Below, one piece after another: positions 1 through 7,948 of a DNA stretch of 25,615 nt; position 1 is the first letter of the stretch; every line of letters begins with the position of its first letter. The notes below the pieces were generated by a model. That model had not been told where the DNA came from. It did no database searches and saw nothing but the letters and a program-made list of their open reading frames with translations. The translations under genes were made by a program, and so were the position numbers. Origin of the DNA: CAG-390 sp051867815 (GTDB taxonomy: Bacteria; Bacillota; Clostridia; Oscillospirales; CAG-272); assembly GCA_051867815.1 (NCBI GenBank), contig JBJDZD010000143.1, positions 1 through 25,615 of the forward strand, in the 5' to 3' direction.

Positions 1-54
1 GCGCGTTCCCCGCCGCGCGGCTCTCAATTGTAAAACGCAGTTTTACAATTGGCT
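1..54 (-). repeat. Truncated copy of dispersed hairpin/MITE-like element
   Basis: The reverse complement of 1-54 matches 11689-11742 at 50 of 54 positions. It contains a 12-bp stem (25-36 with 40-51) and a 3-nt loop (37-39), then a GC-rich tail running off the window edge. The outer end is AGCC next to the hairpin, as in the second copy. The two copies differ at the third stem pair on both arms (A-T here, C-G in the other), so pairing is kept. Only one end of the element is visible. The nine bases next to it (55-63, GTTTGATTG) are the expected target duplication on this side. Confidence 0.8.
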
Positions 55-144
55 GTTTGATTGATATATTTTATGCCGGGGAGCCATTTATTTTGCCTGT
101 CCCGCCCGAATAGTTGACTAATATGTAAATTTTGCCCGGGGTGC

Positions 145-174
145 TTGACAAGAAGCATGATAAAATGATACAAT
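145..174 (+). promoter_or_regulatory. Sigma-A-type promoter for the 209 gene
   Basis: TTGACA at 145-150 and TACAAT at 169-174 are separated by 18 bp. Transcription would begin near 181, which puts an upstream in-frame GTG at 179 at or before the transcript start and supports the start at 209. The remaining upstream DNA (55-144) shows no gene. Confidence 0.75.
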
Positions 175-194
175 TTATGTGTATATACCCAATC

Positions 195-200
195 GGAGGA
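195..200 (+). promoter_or_regulatory. Ribosome binding site GGAGGA deciding a GTG start
   Basis: GGAGGA lies 8 nt before the GTG at 209. No comparable site precedes the in-frame GTG at 179. The 209 start is therefore preferred. Confidence 0.75.
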
Positions 201-208
201 AAAAATCA

Positions 209-2473
209 GTGCGTTCAGCCGGAAAGAACATATATTCCAAATTGCGCAGGCCGAGCTTGAGGGTGCTGTGCTTCTTGCTCTGCGTTTGTACGGTTATGCC
301 TTCCCTGTACATAAATACGGGAGCTACCACGCAGATTCCCACGGAAACGAGCATTATGGAGAGTATCTCAAACATATATGAGTCGGCAAAGAAGTATTCG
401 GGCTTCAACAGCTTCAAAAACTACTGTGCGCATTATGTCAATCTGCAGCTTCTTTTGCTTAGTATCAACAAATCATACATCGGCGGCAACGGCAACGACG
501 AATACGATAACTATAAAGATATGAATTACACCGCAGGCGGTCGAAAGGTCCATGCCTATCCTGCAACGAACGCAAGCCTTAAGGAAACCCTTTACTCTCT
601 TTCCGCTCTCGGAGACGTCGTGACGGATGTTCTCGTCGGTTTTCAATGGACTAATACGACTGCCGGCAAGAAATACGGCCACACCCTCCTCATCCGCGGC
701 ATAATCGGCGAATACGTATATTTCTCCGACAGCTTCGGCTTTGTCTTGAACGACGGCACTCGTTATGAAGAGGGACAGCCCATAAAGTGGACGATCGACA
801 AGTTCGTTGCCTTTTACGGGGGCAGTGCGTACACGGTGGAGGGGCTTATATGGTTTGAGGACGAGGAACTGACCGAAGCGCTTGTCGCCGCAGGGCGTTG
901 GTACGGTGAGGGCGGAGGAAGTCAACCCGAAACACCTCCCGAGATTGATCCCGACCCTGCTACGGAAACCGGAAAGTACAGAATTACGTACGAAAACGGT
1001 ATGCGCCTGAGATCCGGACCCGGACAATCGTACGGAACCGTAGATCTCATGCCTGTCGGCACCGAGCTGTACGTCGTTGAGGTTAAGAACGGCTGGGGCT
1101 ATACCTATTATAACGGCAAGCTCGGTTGGTGTTGCCTGACGGGATATACCGAGAGGATAGGCGATCTGCCTCCGTTCATGGTGGACAAATATGAGGGAGA
1201 TACTTTCATAAGCCGTGTGAACAGGACGACACTCAGTGCTGCTTTGTCGGAAGCGGTGAATACCGACGTATACAATTACACAGTATCGGCTTATTCGGAC
1301 GTCAGCCTGACCTCCAATGTTACGCTCGGAAGCGGCGTTACCCTTTATTTGGGCAACTATGAGCTTGATTGCGGCAACTACAGCTTTACTCTTGACGGCG
1401 GAGTCGTGCGAGCAACAAAATCCGTTCCGGCTTTGAAAGCCAACGGTTTTATAACCGAAACGGTCAGCGACGGTACGTATATTTACACCATGTATACGGC
1501 TCAGATGGAGTTTACGGCTGTCAGCCTTATCCTCAACGACAATGTTTCGCTCAGGTTTACGGCAAGGGTCAGCGGAATTTCCTCAATGAAAAACGCCTCG
1601 GTCGTCATGATTACAACCGACGAGGAAGGAATAGTCACCGAATACGCTCCCGATTCTTCAAACGGTGATATTTATGTATTTACGACCGACGGAATTCCGT
1701 CAAAGGAGCTTGCGGACAGGCTGACCGTGGTTCTTTGCGTTCGTTCCGAGTCGCTCGGCGACATCGGAGAGATAAGAGGCGGACAAATATCGTATTCGCC
1801 TGCCGATTACGTTCAAGCTTCGTACGGAAGCGGTGCCTTGTTCGACAATCTGCTTGCGGCAATGCTGAATTACGGCACACAAGCGCAGAAATACTTTAAC
1901 TACAATTCCTCGCTTCCGGCAAACTCGGTGCTTCCGGAGGACATGAGGAATATTAAGGGCGACAGCTCGGTTCTCATTCGGGCAAATCCCGCGCCGATCG
2001 TAAACGGCACCTCAACCGTTCACGTCACCCGTGCGCAGTTGGCACTGCTTGATAACGTTGCTCTCAGGCTTTATACCGACGGCGACGCCGGCGACTCCGA
2101 CCTCACGCTCCTTATCTGGTCGGAAGCCGATTATCTTGCGCTTAAGGCTCGCGCCGAGGCCGAAGGACGGGAAGTCTCGTACTATTTGGTCAAGGGTAAC
2201 GAAACGAAGTCGCTTGCCGACGAGGAAGGCGCCTTCATCCTTGAAGATATCAAAGCAAAAGAATTTGCAGACACCTATTATTTCCGTCTGTGCCAGACCG
2301 AAGGCGGAGCTACCGAATACGATTACGTATTCTCATATAGTGTTACCACCTATTGTGCCGAAATGGTAGGTGACAACGTGGAAAACGACATTGATCCGCT
2401 TTGCATGGCGATTGCACAGTATTGTGCCGCCGCAAGGGAATATTTCGGATATGAAATAAACGGCGGTAAATAA
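209..2473 (+). CDS. Secreted CHAP/NlpC-like cysteine peptidase with SH3b domain
   Basis: Predicted exported protein of 754 residues starting at GTG. A basic N-terminus and hydrophobic stretch (about residues 18-40) form a signal peptide or anchor. Residues about 60-220 look like a papain-fold hydrolase of the CHAP/NlpC type: Cys73 in NYCAHYVNLQ, His158 in YGHTLLIRG, then an acidic residue in YFSDS. Such domains usually cut peptidoglycan peptide or amide bonds; the substrate here is inferred. Residues about 256-317 are a bacterial SH3 domain (MRLRSGPGQSYG and GKLGWCCLTGY), which usually binds cell wall. The remaining 430 residues contain two related modules, each ending in a tyrosine-rich helix: LNYGTQAQKYFNYN near 552 and QYCAAAREYFGYE near 735. 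The gene stands alone with its own promoter and a shared bidirectional terminator. The hydrolase assignment is by motif only. Confidence 0.75.
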   Translation: MRSAGKNIYSKLRRPSLRVLCFLLCVCTVMPSLYINTGATTQIPTETSIMESISNIYESAKKYSGFNSFKNYCAHYVNLQLLLLSINKSYIGGNGNDEYDNYKDMNYTAGGRKVHAYPATNASLKETLYSLSALGDVVTDVLVGFQWTNTTAGKKYGHTLLIRGIIGEYVYFSDSFGFVLNDGTRYEEGQPIKWTIDKFVAFYGGSAYTVEGLIWFEDEELTEALVAAGRWYGEGGGSQPETPPEIDPDPATETGKYRITYENGMRLRSGPGQSYGTVDLMPVGTELYVVEVKNGWGYTYYNGKLGWCCLTGYTERIGDLPPFMVDKYEGDTFISRVNRTTLSAALSEAVNTDVYNYTVSAYSDVSLTSNVTLGSGVTLYLGNYELDCGNYSFTLDGGVVRATKSVPALKANGFITETVSDGTYIYTMYTAQMEFTAVSLILNDNVSLRFTARVSGISSMKNASVVMITTDEEGIVTEYAPDSSNGDIYVFTTDGIPSKELADRLTVVLCVRSESLGDIGEIRGGQISYSPADYVQASYGSGALFDNLLAAMLNYGTQAQKYFNYNSSLPANSVLPEDMRNIKGDSSVLIRANPAPIVNGTSTVHVTRAQLALLDNVALRLYTDGDAGDSDLTLLIWSEADYLALKARAEAEGREVSYYLVKGNETKSLADEEGAFILEDIKAKEFADTYYFRLCQTEGGATEYDYVFSYSVTTYCAEMVGDNVENDIDPLCMAIAQYCAAAREYFGYEINGGK

Positions 2474-2480
2474 TTAAAAA

Positions 2481-2518
2481 AACGAACTCCCGACCAAAGA
2501 AGGCCGGGAGTTCGTTTT
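2481..2518. terminator. Bidirectional terminator between convergent genes
   Basis: The 14-bp inverted repeat ACGAACTCCCGACC / GGCCGGGAGTTCGT has one mismatch and a 6-nt loop. It is preceded by an A-run and followed by TTTT, so it can stop transcription from either side. It serves the peptidase gene (+) and the phosphatase gene (-). Confidence 0.85.
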
Positions 2519-2533
2519 ATGGAATTTTTGTGA

Positions 2534-4351
2534 TCACGAACCGAAATTATTGCTTCCGAAGAGCTTTGCAAATGCCTTCGGGATGTCGGTATTGTCGATG
2601 ACGTCCTTGGAGAGAAGCTCTGCCGCGCCGTCACCGAGTGCGAAAACGGGAACGTTTTTGTTGGTGTGAGTGGTGGCGTTGTACACGTAGCTTCCGTTTG
2701 CCTTCTTCTCGAGGTTTCCGCAGTCGTGGTCGGCGGTGATAACGAGCAATACGTCGCCGCGTACCATGGTGTAAGCGATGCAGTAAGCAATTACGTCGTT
2801 GTAGATCTTGACGCTCTTGGTGGTCTTGGTCAGATCGTTGTTGTGCGAGTTCTTGTCAATATAAGCCTCCTCGATCATAATGAAAAAGCTGTTGTCGCCC
2901 TCGGAGATAACGGAAAGAGCCTCGCGCGCATAGAAAGTAAGGTCGGCGGTGTTGTTCTTGTTCGCACCGTAGACATAATCGACCAAACCGTCGGCAACGA
3001 GCTTGTCGATCTGCGATTGGAGAACAGCAGAATCGTCCCTGCTTGTGTGGTGGCAGAGGTAACCGGCAGGAGTTGCACCCGTGATCTTATCGGTCGTTAC
3101 GACGGCAGTTTTTGCCCCGAAAGCGTGCGCCAGCTCGCGGATGTTCTGGCGCTCGGCTTTGGTATGGTCGAGGCCGACGTATTTGTTTATCGTTTTATAC
3201 CCGCCTGCAAGAGCGGTTGCGGATGCGGCGGAGTCGGTGTACGACGCACCTTGATTAAGAACGGAATAGGATGCGGTTGTACACATTGCGCGGTTTGGCA
3301 GTCTTTCCGCAACGAATTCGGGGATGACGCCCGTGTCTATGGCGGCGGAGAAGTGAATATTGCTCATTCCGTCACCGATAAGCATAATGCCGGACTTGGC
3401 TTCCTTGAACGTGAACTCGGAAGCTGTGGGCGCGGTGGGGAGATCGGTAACATCGACGGGCTTGCCGTCGTTTGCAAAATAATCGTTGATGAGAACGCTT
3501 GCAGCGGCACCCGCCATCTGATAATTGCCTTGAAGGACTATCTTTTTGCCGTTCGCGGAGAGCGAATACTGCTCGTCTGTCAGCTTGATTCCGATATTTG
3601 ATTCCGGGCGGTTGGTGTCGCCCACGAGGATCTCGTATTCGGAGGCTTCGACGGTGTCATCGGCTACCTCAAGCTTAACGCCTGCGTTGGAGTAAATATA
3701 ATCGGAAATAACGACTGCCGTGTAGTATGTAACGAGGTCGCAGTTCTTCGGATAAACGACCTTGTAGTTCTTGATGTCCGTACCGTTGACCTTGATCATG
3801 CCCATGGGGTAATCATACTCAACGATATCGAGCATGTGCTCCGTGAGGGTGATCTTCTTGGCCGCTTTGTCAATGTAGGTCTCAATGAAGTAGTCAACCG
3901 CCTCGCCGACTGCGACATCCGTGCCGCCGGTTATGACTATGCGGTCGTTCTCAAACGCTATAACGTAATCCTTGGAGCGGATAACGGCGAGTGCGTTTGC
4001 GGTTTCAACGCGGTTGGTTTTGCCGACGAGAAATTCCTTCGCGGTCTCTGGAAGTCCGTCGACTTTTTTGTACCAGTCGTCGATAAGCTCAAGGTTAAGC
4101 TCGAACGTCTCGTTGATGGTGTCGCGGAGCTTCTTTGCCGCTTGGATCGTTACGTCGATACTCTCGTTTTTAACGTTCTCCGGTCTGCGGACTACGTAAT
4201 CCTTAAGTATGTCTGCGGTCAGCTCTACGGGAACGATACCTTCGGTATCGGGGGTGCTCGTGCTGTCGGTAACGGCGCCGTTGCCGGTGCATCCGACGAG
4301 TGCGAATACCGTCAGTACGGCGAGCAGGAACGCTGTAAATCTTTTGAACAT
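2534..4351 (-). CDS. Lipoprotein alkaline phosphatase with duplicated N-terminal domain
   Basis: Phosphomonoesterase of the PhoA superfamily, 605 residues, predicted to be lipid-anchored outside the membrane (signal peptide, lipobox with Cys21). The catalytic domain is residues about 318-600: metal ligand Asp327 in IGDGMS, nucleophile Ser374 in YTDSAASATALAGG, Thr427 in GATPAG, Glu494, Asp499 and His503 in IDKNSH, Asp541/His542 in TADHDCG, and His562 in THTNKNVP. All expected zinc and magnesium ligands are visible. The Lys after Asp499 matches E. coli PhoA (IDKQDH). Gly425 stands where E. coli has Asp153. Residues about 40-310 are an unusual extension with two related halves (EFLVGKTNR near 106 and EILVGDTNRPES near 240). 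Start ATG 4351 has GGAGG 6-7 nt upstream. The phosphate-release function is well supported; the natural substrate is unknown. Confidence 0.9.
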   Translation of the reverse strand: MFKRFTAFLLAVLTVFALVGCTGNGAVTDSTSTPDTEGIVPVELTADILKDYVVRRPENVKNESIDVTIQAAKKLRDTINETFELNLELIDDWYKKVDGLPETAKEFLVGKTNRVETANALAVIRSKDYVIAFENDRIVITGGTDVAVGEAVDYFIETYIDKAAKKITLTEHMLDIVEYDYPMGMIKVNGTDIKNYKVVYPKNCDLVTYYTAVVISDYIYSNAGVKLEVADDTVEASEYEILVGDTNRPESNIGIKLTDEQYSLSANGKKIVLQGNYQMAGAAASVLINDYFANDGKPVDVTDLPTAPTASEFTFKEAKSGIMLIGDGMSNIHFSAAIDTGVIPEFVAERLPNRAMCTTASYSVLNQGASYTDSAASATALAGGYKTINKYVGLDHTKAERQNIRELAHAFGAKTAVVTTDKITGATPAGYLCHHTSRDDSAVLQSQIDKLVADGLVDYVYGANKNNTADLTFYAREALSVISEGDNSFFIMIEEAYIDKNSHNNDLTKTTKSVKIYNDVIAYCIAYTMVRGDVLLVITADHDCGNLEKKANGSYVYNATTHTNKNVPVFALGDGAAELLSKDVIDNTDIPKAFAKLFGSNNFGS

Positions 4352-4384
4352 TGTTTGCCTCCGAAATGTTTATTGATTAAAGTA

Positions 4385-4390
4385 ATTATA
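4385..4390 (-). promoter_or_regulatory. Possible -10 box for the phosphatase gene
   Basis: A perfect TATAAT on the minus strand lies 34 bp before the ATG. No good -35 box is seen at 16-18 bp, so an activator may be needed. Phosphatase genes are often controlled by phosphate, but no Pho box is identified here. Confidence 0.45.
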
Positions 4391-4456
4391 CATCATTTGA
4401 GAAGAAAAGATGTGAACAAAGAGTAAAGATTGAAATTTTGTTTGAAAAAATCCGTC

Positions 4457-4490
4457 TTCGACCTTTTTTTCATTTGCTTTATGATATTAT
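4457..4490 (+). promoter_or_regulatory. Possible Spo0A-dependent promoter of spoIIE
   Basis: TTCGACC at 4457-4463 matches the inverted Spo0A box (TTCGACA) at 6 of 7 bases. A -10-like TATTAT at 4485-4490 follows about 21 bp after TCGACC. In Bacillus subtilis spoIIE has an activator-dependent promoter with long -35/-10 spacing and 0A boxes near -35. The resemblance is suggestive only. Confidence 0.35.
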
Positions 4491-4506
4491 GGTCTCACCA
4501 AAAAAT

Positions 4507-4516
4507 AAGGATGTGA
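4507..4516 (+). promoter_or_regulatory. Strong ribosome binding site fixing the spoIIE start
   Basis: AAGGATGTGA matches AAGGAGGTGA at 9 of 10 bases and ends 5 nt before ATG 4522. The reading frame stays open upstream to a TTG at 4438, but that lies before the putative promoter and has no such site. Confidence 0.75.
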
Positions 4517-4521
4517 AAAAA

Positions 4522-6933
4522 ATGAAAACGAGAAGGATTCCACGCGACAAGAGAGGACTGCTTTTCGGAGTGGGTACCTTTTTTCAAAGGAGCGCGGAGC
4601 GCGCATCGGTCACGCTCGGTAAAATAACTAAGGAATACAGCCCTGCGCTGTTTTGCAAAAATCTGATCTTTGCCGGAACGTCATTTTTGCTCGGATGTGC
4701 CGAAGTGTGGTTTTCCGCATCGCCGCTTGGCGTTGCGTGGCTTTGCGCGGCACCCGTGGGAGTGCCGTATATACTTATCGGACTGTGTCTTTCGGCGCTG
4801 ACGAAGGGAGAGGAAGCCCTCGTCTATTTGTTAGGGGCGGCGTTTGCCTTCGGCATCAGAATCATAGTTCGGTGCGTTATCGAGCCGCCGCGCGGTGAGC
4901 GCATATCCGAGGCATTGTTCAGAGAAAGCACGCATTTGCGCATGGCAACGGCGGCGGTATCGGCATTCGCGGTCGGATTTTACAGGGCGTTCGTCAGTGG
5001 ATTTTATCTATACGACCTCGGCTCGTGCATTACCGCAACGGTGCTTGCGCCCGTGGCGACCGCGCTGTACATTCCGATTTTTGCGGAAAACGCCGACGAA
5101 ATGCCGGACGAGGAGTCACCCTTTGCCAAAATATTGCCCGAAACGTCGTATATCGCGCTTCAGTTCTCGCTTGCTCTTGCGGCATCGGCTTTGGAAATCA
5201 CGGGCATGAGTCCCGTTCATATTGCGATAACGGCGTCGATACTCTATACCGTACGCACACGCGGAGCGATGCGCGGAGTAATCGTCGGAGCGCTTTGCGG
5301 TGCGGTTGCGGGGCTTGACTTTGCGGTTGTTTATGCCGCGGGAGCTGCAGCTGCGTCAATGTTTATGAATCTGTCCCTGCTTGCGGCGGCGACTACAATA
5401 CCGATATGCGGCGCTTTGAGATCGGCTTTTTTCTCGGATGCCGAAGGATTTATATCTCTATTTCCCTCGCAGGTGGCCGGACTTGCAATATTTTGCCTGA
5501 TATCCCTTTTGAGCGAAAGGCTGGAGTTTTCAGCGTCGGGTGTTAAAGCCGGGCAGGCACAGCCCGGGAATCCTTTGCAAGCGCGTCAGCGGATGAAGGA
5601 CCTTTCAAGTGCCTTTTCGGGTCTTGCGGACAGCTTTGCCGAGCTTGCCAAAACTCGCCGCAGACCTGCCGAGAGCGAATTGCGTGCCGCATGCGACAAG
5701 GTTTGTGACCGCGTTTGCCTGAAATGCCCCAACAAGAATCTTTGTTGGAATCTCGAATACGCATCAACCCTCGATATCGTCAGTAAAATGTGTTCGTCCG
5801 TTACCAAAAAGGGATACATTGAGACCTCTGACCTCCCGGAATACATGAGGCGCCGATGTCCCTCGCTCGATAAAATAACGGACGGTGTGAACACGGCCGC
5901 AACGGAACTGATACGCGCGTGCCTTGAGGACGAGCGACTTTCCGGCTTCTCCGCGGATTACCGCGCCGTTTCGGCGGCACTTGCGGAGGCAGTCGATGAG
6001 GATCTGCGCGAAAACAGCGAGGATGTCGAGCGCACCGAGCGCGTACGCCGCGTGCTGAATGGTGCCGGGGTTAAATTCTCCTCTCTCAGCGTCATCGGCA
6101 AGAGGCGCGTGACAATCAAAGCGGAAAACGTCAATCTTTCCCGTGCAACCGTCAAAGCGGAGGAATTGCGCCGCCAGCTTGAAAAGGCGGTCGGTTGCCT
6201 TTTGTCACCGCCGATGCTAATCCCCGAAAGCTCTGCCGTTTGTCTTGAGTTTACCGCAAGGCGGCGGTATTGTGTCACTTTCGGCGCGGCACGCTCCTCG
6301 GCAGACCCTTCCGACCCCTGCGGCGACAGTATTTGCCGAATTGACAGCGAGGATGATTATTTCTACGCCGTTATTTGCGACGGCATGGGGCAGGGCAGGG
6401 GGGCTGCCTTTGCCTCGGGCGCTTCCATTGGCTTCCTCAAACAAATGCTATCGGCAAAAATGAGCGTTGAAACGTCGCTTTCCGTCCTCAACGCATGGCT
6501 TCGCGCCGACCGCGAGGAATGCTCCGTCAGTATAGATATTCTGAAAATAGACCTGCTCACCGGCAAGGCGGCAATTTACAAAAGCGGCGCGGCAGCAAGC
6601 TTTTTGCACCGTGGTCGCGATGTGTTTCCAATTGAATCGGAGGGTTTTCCCGTCGGTATCCTCAAGCAGACCGCTGCCATACGCACCGATCTTGAGCTGC
6701 GCGAGGGTGACGTCATCATGATGGGGTCGGACGGCATTGACCCCGACTGCCGCATTTCACGCGGTGAGGAGGTATGGCTTTTGGATCTCATAGAATCCGT
6801 CAAGGCGGACGTTCCCGATTCCGTGAATGAAGCCGCCGCCCGAACCGTCAAGGCGGCTCGCAGCGCAGGCAGCAGTGACGACATAGGCGCAGTTTACGTT
6901 GCGCTTAGGGCAGAGCCTTTTGAAGCGGTATAA
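4522..6933 (+). CDS. spoIIE: Stage II sporulation protein E (PP2C-type phosphatase)
   Basis: Membrane serine phosphatase that, in spore formers, dephosphorylates SpoIIAA to release sigma-F in the forespore. The protein has 803 residues, close to the 827 of Bacillus subtilis SpoIIE. The N-terminal part (about 45-350) is a chain of hydrophobic segments typical of the multi-pass domain. A cysteine-rich segment near 389-410 (CDKVCDRVCLKCPNKNLCW) matches the family signature. The PP2C domain covers about 575-803: GDSICRID near 601, the metal-binding CDGMGQGRG near 619, MMGSDGIDPD near 733, and GSSDDIGAVYVALRA at the end. It is monocistronic here. No other sporulation gene is in view, and the neighbours differ from the usual tilS/hpt/ftsH context. 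The family is confident; the role in sporulation follows from the family. Confidence 0.92.
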   Translation: MKTRRIPRDKRGLLFGVGTFFQRSAERASVTLGKITKEYSPALFCKNLIFAGTSFLLGCAEVWFSASPLGVAWLCAAPVGVPYILIGLCLSALTKGEEALVYLLGAAFAFGIRIIVRCVIEPPRGERISEALFRESTHLRMATAAVSAFAVGFYRAFVSGFYLYDLGSCITATVLAPVATALYIPIFAENADEMPDEESPFAKILPETSYIALQFSLALAASALEITGMSPVHIAITASILYTVRTRGAMRGVIVGALCGAVAGLDFAVVYAAGAAAASMFMNLSLLAAATTIPICGALRSAFFSDAEGFISLFPSQVAGLAIFCLISLLSERLEFSASGVKAGQAQPGNPLQARQRMKDLSSAFSGLADSFAELAKTRRRPAESELRAACDKVCDRVCLKCPNKNLCWNLEYASTLDIVSKMCSSVTKKGYIETSDLPEYMRRRCPSLDKITDGVNTAATELIRACLEDERLSGFSADYRAVSAALAEAVDEDLRENSEDVERTERVRRVLNGAGVKFSSLSVIGKRRVTIKAENVNLSRATVKAEELRRQLEKAVGCLLSPPMLIPESSAVCLEFTARRRYCVTFGAARSSADPSDPCGDSICRIDSEDDYFYAVICDGMGQGRGAAFASGASIGFLKQMLSAKMSVETSLSVLNAWLRADREECSVSIDILKIDLLTGKAAIYKSGAAASFLHRGRDVFPIESEGFPVGILKQTAAIRTDLELREGDVIMMGSDGIDPDCRISRGEEVWLLDLIESVKADVPDSVNEAAARTVKAARSAGSSDDIGAVYVALRAEPFEAV

Positions 6934-6948
6934 AATCCCCGAAATATG

Positions 6949-6977
6949 TTGACTTTTTTCTCCCCGAGTGATATAAT
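6949..6977 (+). promoter_or_regulatory. Sigma-A promoter for the 7011 gene
   Basis: TTGACT (6949-6954) and a perfect TATAAT (6972-6977) are 17 bp apart. The ATG follows 33 bp later, with AGGAG at 6999-7003. Confidence 0.85.
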
Positions 6978-7010
6978 TATTCGTAAATCAATTGCTTTAG
7001 GAGAAGAATC

Positions 7011-7904
7011 ATGATTATTTCAACCGACAACAGCGTCATTCGCTATGCCTTTGGCGACAAGGAATCCATAAGGCTTTGCCGCGAGGCGGGATTCACCGGA
7101 ATCGACTATTCACTTTTCCAAATGAAGCCGGAAAATGACATTCTCAATCTTCCCGATGACGAGCGCAAGGCTTTGGCGTATGATCTGCGCGACTATGCCG
7201 AGAAGATAGGCATGAGTTTTCCGCAGGCACATGCGGATTTCGCACTCCGCTATGGTGAGGGCAAGGATTCGCTCAATTATCACAATCTTATGCGAAGCCT
7301 TGAATTTGCTTCATGGATGGGCATTCCGCAAATAGTCGTTCATACAATCAAGTACGGTATCCCGACCGACGAGAGCTTCGACGTTTATGAATACAACCGC
7401 CCCTTCTTTACGGACCTCATTCCCGTCGCGCAAAGATTAAATCTTAAGATCGGTATGGAAAACCTTTTCATTAAAAAGAAGAATGGTGACTTCAATTACG
7501 TCGGTCTGCTCGGCACACCCGAGCAAATGAACGAATACCGCGATTCCTTCGGCTCGGACGTATTCGTTACCTGCTGTGATACGGGACACGCCGCCATCGT
7601 CGGCATGCCGCCGGAGAATTATATCAGAGGAATGTCCAAGGACAAGCTGACCATGCTCCACGTTCAGGACACGGATATCATGGGCGACCGCCATTGGCTT
7701 CCCTACATGGGCAAGCACGATTGGAAGGCATTCACGGATGCCCTTGCCGAGATCGGCTATGAGGGAAGCATGAATTTTGAGGTGCTTCATTTCTACGATA
7801 AATTCCCCAAGGAGCTGATGCTCTCCGCCCTCACCCACGCCGCAAACGTTGCAACTCAGCTTGCAAACGAGGTCGAGTCGAAGAAGGCGGCGTTCAACAA
7901 GTAA
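7011..7904 (+). CDS. Sugar phosphate isomerase/epimerase-like TIM barrel
   Basis: Cytosolic protein of 297 residues from the xylose-isomerase-like TIM-barrel superfamily, which interconverts sugars, sugar phosphates or inositols with a divalent metal. Expected metal and active-site residues are visible: Glu150 in LKIGMENLF, Asp190 and His193 in CCDTGHA, His217 in MLHVQDTD, and Glu257 in MNFEVL, with the late barrel motif DRHWLPYMG. The full domain is present with no signal peptide. It is monocistronic, with its own consensus promoter and a strong terminator. A paralogue lies at 20128. The substrate cannot be read from the sequence; members of this superfamily also include endonuclease IV, but the fingerprint here is of the sugar type. 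Confidence 0.82.
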   Translation: MIISTDNSVIRYAFGDKESIRLCREAGFTGIDYSLFQMKPENDILNLPDDERKALAYDLRDYAEKIGMSFPQAHADFALRYGEGKDSLNYHNLMRSLEFASWMGIPQIVVHTIKYGIPTDESFDVYEYNRPFFTDLIPVAQRLNLKIGMENLFIKKKNGDFNYVGLLGTPEQMNEYRDSFGSDVFVTCCDTGHAAIVGMPPENYIRGMSKDKLTMLHVQDTDIMGDRHWLPYMGKHDWKAFTDALAEIGYEGSMNFEVLHFYDKFPKELMLSALTHAANVATQLANEVESKKAAFNK

Positions 7905-7907
7905 TAG

Positions 7908-7941
7908 AAAAAGCCACTGCAAAGCATTTGCGGTGGCTTTT
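7908..7941. terminator. Bidirectional terminator after the isomerase-like gene
   Basis: AAAGCCACTGCAAA (7910-7923) pairs with TTTGCGGTGGCTTT (7927-7940) through one G-T pair around a 3-nt loop. An A-run lies to the left and T bases to the right. It separates the + gene ending at 7904 from the - gene ending at 7949. Confidence 0.85.
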
Positions 7942-7948
7942 GTGTGTT

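Noticed and set aside
114..140. TTGACT at 114 as a second promoter for the first gene
   Set aside because: No -10-like sequence occurs at 16-18 bp, whereas the promoter at 145 has both boxes.
2666..3601. Long open frame (311 codons) on the plus strand across the phosphatase gene
   Set aside because: It lies antisense to a gene whose catalytic motifs are complete, has no ribosome binding site, and its translation has no recognisable motif.
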